Source of the DNA: Fidelibacterota bacterium
GTDB lineage: Bacteria > Fidelibacterota > UBA2242 > JAFGTP01
DNA length: 9,835 bases
Reading direction: 5' to 3'
Assembly: GCA_021735285.1 (NCBI GenBank)
Contig: JAIPHI010000102.1
Coordinates: 1 to 9,835 of the forward strand
The notes under the pieces are model-generated. The model saw nothing but the letters and a program-made list of their open reading frames with translations. It was not told the DNA's origin and searched no databases. Positions 7,378 to 9,835 of this stretch are shown here, piece by piece; within the stretch, counting starts at the first letter, position 1, and each line of letters begins with the position of its first letter. The translations under genes and the position numbers were made by a program.

Positions 7378-8205
7378 ATGAATACAGAACAATATAGCAA
7401 AAAAATTATAAAGGATAAAAATAATATATTCTTTATTCTTGGCCCCTGTGTTATTGAATCAAGAGACCATGTTTTATTTATGGCCGAGCAATTAAAAAAT
7501 ATTTCTGAAGAAATTGGTTTTCCTTTTATTTTTAAATCTTCATTTGATAAGGCCAACCGTACTTCGATTAACTCCTATCGGGGCCCTGGAATAGAAGAAG
7601 GTTTAAAAATTCTGGAAGAGGTTAAGCAAAATTTTGAACTGCCACTTTTGACTGATATCCATCAACCGGCACAGGCTGTACAGGCTGCTGATGTAGTTAA
7701 TGTATTGCAAATACCGGCTTTTCTTTGTCGGCAAACAGACCTGGTTATTGCTGCTGGAGAAACGGGCCGGATTATCAATGTTAAAAAGGGTCAATTTCTT
7801 TCTCCCTATGATGTTGAACATATTGCTAAAAAAATCACCTCAACAGGTAATAAAAAGATAATATTTACTGAACGAGGTCATAAATTCGGGTATAATAATC
7901 TTATCACAGATATTAGGGCTATTCCAATCATGCAAAATATGGAAGGTCAATATCCTGTAGTTTTCGATGCTACCCATAGTGCTCAGATGCCAGGTGGTTC
8001 AAAAACAACCGGAGGATGCCGGGAATTTGTGCCTCATTTAGCCCGGGCAGCAGCGGCAGCAGGATGTGATGGAGTTTTTATGGAAATTCATGATAATCCA
8101 AAAGAAGCCTTGAGTGATAGCGCTACACAATATCCATTATTGCAAGTCAAAAGTTTATTGCAAAAGGTGGTCGAGATAGGGAATTTAGTGCGGAGAAACA
8201 ATTGA
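7378..8205 (+). CDS. kdsA: 3-deoxy-8-phosphooctulonate synthase (Kdo-8-P synthase), metal-dependent type
   Basis: A 275-residue TIM-barrel enzyme that condenses phosphoenolpyruvate with arabinose-5-phosphate to Kdo-8-phosphate. Motifs: ILGPCVIESRD (20-30), FKSSFDKANRTS (52-63) for substrate binding, YRGPG (67-71), TDIHQP (92-97), QIPAFLCRQTDL (111-122), FDATHS (196-201) and FMEIHDNP (234-241). The four ligands of the metal-dependent class are all present: C24, H200, E236 and D247. Their spacing matches the Aquifex enzyme; Escherichia coli-type KdsA has asparagine at the cysteine position. So this KdsA is predicted to need a divalent metal. The gene begins 8 nt after pyrG with only a weak Shine-Dalgarno (AAAAGG within the pyrG 3' end), and its TGA overlaps the TTG start of kdsC. 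Confidence 0.96.
   Translation: MNTEQYSKKIIKDKNNIFFILGPCVIESRDHVLFMAEQLKNISEEIGFPFIFKSSFDKANRTSINSYRGPGIEEGLKILEEVKQNFELPLLTDIHQPAQAVQAADVVNVLQIPAFLCRQTDLVIAAGETGRIINVKKGQFLSPYDVEHIAKKITSTGNKKIIFTERGHKFGYNNLITDIRAIPIMQNMEGQYPVVFDATHSAQMPGGSKTTGGCREFVPHLARAAAAAGCDGVFMEIHDNPKEALSDSATQYPLLQVKSLLQKVVEIGNLVRRNN
8192..8195 (+). promoter_or_regulatory. Shine-Dalgarno site that sets the TTG start of kdsC
   Basis: GGAG ends 6 nt before the TTG at 8202. The first in-frame ATG, at 8226, is preceded by AT-rich sequence without any GGAG-like element, so the TTG start is preferred. It would also give the TTGA stop/start overlap with kdsA. Confidence 0.65.
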
Positions 8206-8759
8206 ATAATAAACCAGAACAAAATATGGAAGACAGAATAAAAAAAATCAAGTTGTTAATATTGGATGTGGATGGAGTATTTACTAATGGTGCTTTTTAT
8301 ATCAATGGCTCAGGTAAGGAATATAAAAAATTCTGTGCCCGGGATGGTCTTGGCATCGGACTTATGAAAGCAGTTAAATTTCCTCTAGCGATAATTTCAG
8401 GAAAACATTCGGAGGCTACATCATATCGCATGCATGAATTAGGAATAACCGAAGATGTTTTTCAGGGAAAACATAATAAAATTGAATCCTATAATATTAT
8501 TAAAGCTAAATACGAGCTCGGTGATGATGAAATAGCATATATTGGAGATGATCTGATTGATCTGCCTATCTTACAAAAGGTGGGGGCTGCTTTTACGGTG
8601 CCCCATGCCAGCCAGGATGTTCAGGTATATTGTGATTATATCACCAAAAATTCCGGAGGTCAAGGTGCTGTTCGGGAAATTATCGATTTGATATTAAAAG
8701 GGCAGGGTAAATTCAAAAAAGCCAAAGAAAATTTACTCGATTATAAAACAGGGGAATAA
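8202..8759 (+). CDS. kdsC: 3-deoxy-manno-octulosonate-8-phosphatase (HAD family)
   Basis: A 185-residue HAD-superfamily phosphatase of the small C0 (no cap) KdsC/YrbI type, normally active as a tetramer. It hydrolyses Kdo-8-phosphate to Kdo. HAD motif I is LDVDGVFTNG (21-30) with nucleophile D22 and acid/base D24, motif II IISGK (64-68) with S66, motif III lysine in GKHNK (89-93), and motif IV IGDDLIDL (114-121) with D116 and D117. The C-terminal SGGQGAVREI (151-160) is the conserved tail that contributes to the neighbouring subunit's active site in this family. The start is a TTG overlapping the kdsA stop; an ATG start at 8226 would shorten the protein by 8 residues without touching any motif. 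The stop abuts the kdsD ATG. Confidence 0.94.
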   Translation: MNNKPEQNMEDRIKKIKLLILDVDGVFTNGAFYINGSGKEYKKFCARDGLGIGLMKAVKFPLAIISGKHSEATSYRMHELGITEDVFQGKHNKIESYNIIKAKYELGDDEIAYIGDDLIDLPILQKVGAAFTVPHASQDVQVYCDYITKNSGGQGAVREIIDLILKGQGKFKKAKENLLDYKTGE

Positions 8760-9737
8760 ATGCCAGACTCATACTTAAAAAAAGCTACACAGCTCTTAGA
8801 AATCGAGTCAAACGTAATTCGATCTCTAAAGGGTAAAATTGATACAAATTTTAAAAAAGCTGTAGAGGCAATCTTCCATACAGATGGCAAAGTGATTGTC
8901 ACAGGAATGGGAAAATCCGGATTGGTGGGCAGAAAAATAGCAGCTACTTTTTCCAGCACAGGCACCCCCAGTTTTTTTATCCATCCCTCGGAAGCAGCCC
9001 ATGGTGATTTGGGGGGCGTTGCTGATGGTGATCTATTAATTATGGTTTCAAAAAGTGGAGAAACTCAGGAATTAGTGGACCTGGTGCCAAGTTTACAGAA
9101 ACTAAATATTCCTACTATTGGTCTGGTTGGCAATCTGGATTCTTGCCTGGCAAAAAAATGTGATATTGTCTTGAATATAGAGGTTAAATCGGAAGCCTGT
9201 CCGCTGGGGATTGTACCCACAGCCAGCACAATTGCAAGCAGTGCTATGGGCGATGCTCTGGCAATTGCCTTGCTTGACAAACGGGATTTCAACAGACGGG
9301 ATTTTGCTGATCTACATCCTGGTGGATCATTGGGAAGAAAATTATTGACAACGGTTGAAGACCTGATGCATACTGATGGTGAAATACCTTTGGGAAATCA
9401 GGGACAACCAATGAAGGAAATTCTGATTACGATGACAGGAAAAGGATTGGGTGTTGTTGGAATTCTGGATGGTAACAGCGAACTTTGTGGTGTTATTACC
9501 GATGGTGATTTAAGAAGAGGATTAGAAGATGGGGAGGGCTTTTTGGATTCAAGTGCGGAAAATATTATGACTACCAATCCTAAATGGATAAAAAAGTCCA
9601 CACTTGCTATTGACGCCTTAAATATAATGGAAAAACATGCAATTACATCGCTTTTTGTATTTAATAAGAAGAAACAGGGCAAACCCATAGGCATAATCCA
9701 TATTCATGATATATTAAGATATGGGATAATGTCATGA
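8760..9737 (+). CDS. kdsD: D-arabinose-5-phosphate isomerase (KpsF/GutQ/KdsD family)
   Basis: A 325-residue protein (Escherichia coli KdsD has 328) that interconverts ribulose-5-phosphate and arabinose-5-phosphate, the first committed step of Kdo synthesis. It has an N-terminal SIS sugar-isomerase domain (about 35-185) with VTGMGKSGLVGRK (47-59), HPSEAAHGDLG (75-85), SKSGETQE (97-104) and EACPLGIVPTAST (145-157), then two CBS domains (about 203-260 and 266-322). Residues equivalent to the Escherichia coli active-site set K59, E111, E152 and H193 are all present as K52, E104, E145 and H186 (HPGGSLGRK). KpsF and GutQ share this architecture, but position beside kdsA and kdsC supports the KdsD role. 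The ATG follows the kdsC stop directly (TAAATG) with AGGGGA upstream, and its TGA overlaps the next ATG. Confidence 0.96.
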   Translation: MPDSYLKKATQLLEIESNVIRSLKGKIDTNFKKAVEAIFHTDGKVIVTGMGKSGLVGRKIAATFSSTGTPSFFIHPSEAAHGDLGGVADGDLLIMVSKSGETQELVDLVPSLQKLNIPTIGLVGNLDSCLAKKCDIVLNIEVKSEACPLGIVPTASTIASSAMGDALAIALLDKRDFNRRDFADLHPGGSLGRKLLTTVEDLMHTDGEIPLGNQGQPMKEILITMTGKGLGVVGILDGNSELCGVITDGDLRRGLEDGEGFLDSSAENIMTTNPKWIKKSTLAIDALNIMEKHAITSLFVFNKKKQGKPIGIIHIHDILRYGIMS

Positions 9738-9835
9738 AAAAAGCGATTACTATAGTATTGACATTAATATTGATTGGCTGTAGCGATCTCGCAAAAAATG
9801 AGGTAGAGGGCATCAAAAAAGATATTCCGGATCAG
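9734..9835 (+). CDS. lptC: N-terminal fragment of a lipoprotein, probably LptC of the LPS export system
   Basis: The window holds only the first 34 codons. They encode a lipoprotein signal: MKK, a hydrophobic stretch from 4 to 14, and the lipobox LIGC with the predicted lipidated C16, followed by SDLAKNEVEG. The frame then reaches KKDIPDQ, which resembles the PDQ-type entry into the LptC domain in FCB-group homologues as I recall it. The ATG overlaps the kdsD stop (ATGA), and lptC follows kdsD/kdsC in many Gram-negative genomes. LptC bridges the inner-membrane LptBFG transporter to LptA; classical LptC has a single membrane helix, while lipoprotein forms occur in other lineages. Export of an unrelated lipoprotein cannot be excluded until the rest is read. 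The gene runs off the right edge. Confidence 0.6.
   Translation, partial: MKKAITIVLTLILIGCSDLAKNEVEGIKKDIPDQ

Overview
The window is an AT-rich (roughly 38-40% GC by eye) chromosomal segment from a Gram-negative bacterium. The Gram-negative call rests on a near-complete Kdo/LPS-precursor gene set. An exported bleomycin-hydrolase-type C1 peptidase and an intergenic region with GTTACTTTT/AAAAGTAAC-like hairpins, which I recall as common in Bacteroidota and relatives, suggest the FCB (Bacteroidota-Chlorobiota-Fibrobacterota) side of the tree or an allied candidate phylum. The exact lineage cannot be fixed from this sequence alone.

Layout. (1) 15-2323, plus strand: a YifB/ComM-type AAA+ ATPase followed after 11 nt by a seven-helix Bax-inhibitor-1/YccA family membrane protein. 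(2) 2324-2434: a short convergent intergenic space with a perfect 12-bp hairpin that probably terminates transcription from both sides. (3) 2435-3856, minus strand: a secreted papain-fold peptidase related to bleomycin hydrolase/PepC. (4) 3857-4720: an 864-nt gene-free region with two related long-armed hairpins, small repeats and a possible promoter for what follows. (5) 4721-9835, plus strand: a tightly packed operon, gatC-kdsB-pyrG-kdsA-kdsC-kdsD-(lptC, cut by the window end).

The operon is the functional core. KdsD makes arabinose-5-phosphate from ribulose-5-phosphate. KdsA condenses it with phosphoenolpyruvate to Kdo-8-phosphate, KdsC removes the phosphate, and KdsB activates Kdo with CTP to CMP-Kdo. 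PyrG makes CTP, KdsB's co-substrate, and its gene starts inside kdsB. The last, truncated gene encodes a lipoprotein precursor that is probably LptC, part of the LPS export bridge. Junctions are overlaps or gaps of 8 nt or less (TAATG, a 23-nt overlap, 8 nt, TTGA, TAAATG, ATGA), which implies one mRNA with translational coupling. GatC, a subunit of the tRNA-dependent amidotransferase, is the odd first gene; gatA and gatB are not in the window.

I found no mobile element, CRISPR array, tRNA or rRNA, and no convincing undescribed system. The points most worth a second look are the hairpin-rich intergenic region, an apparent excess of CCGG, and the gatC/pyrG membership of the Kdo operon.
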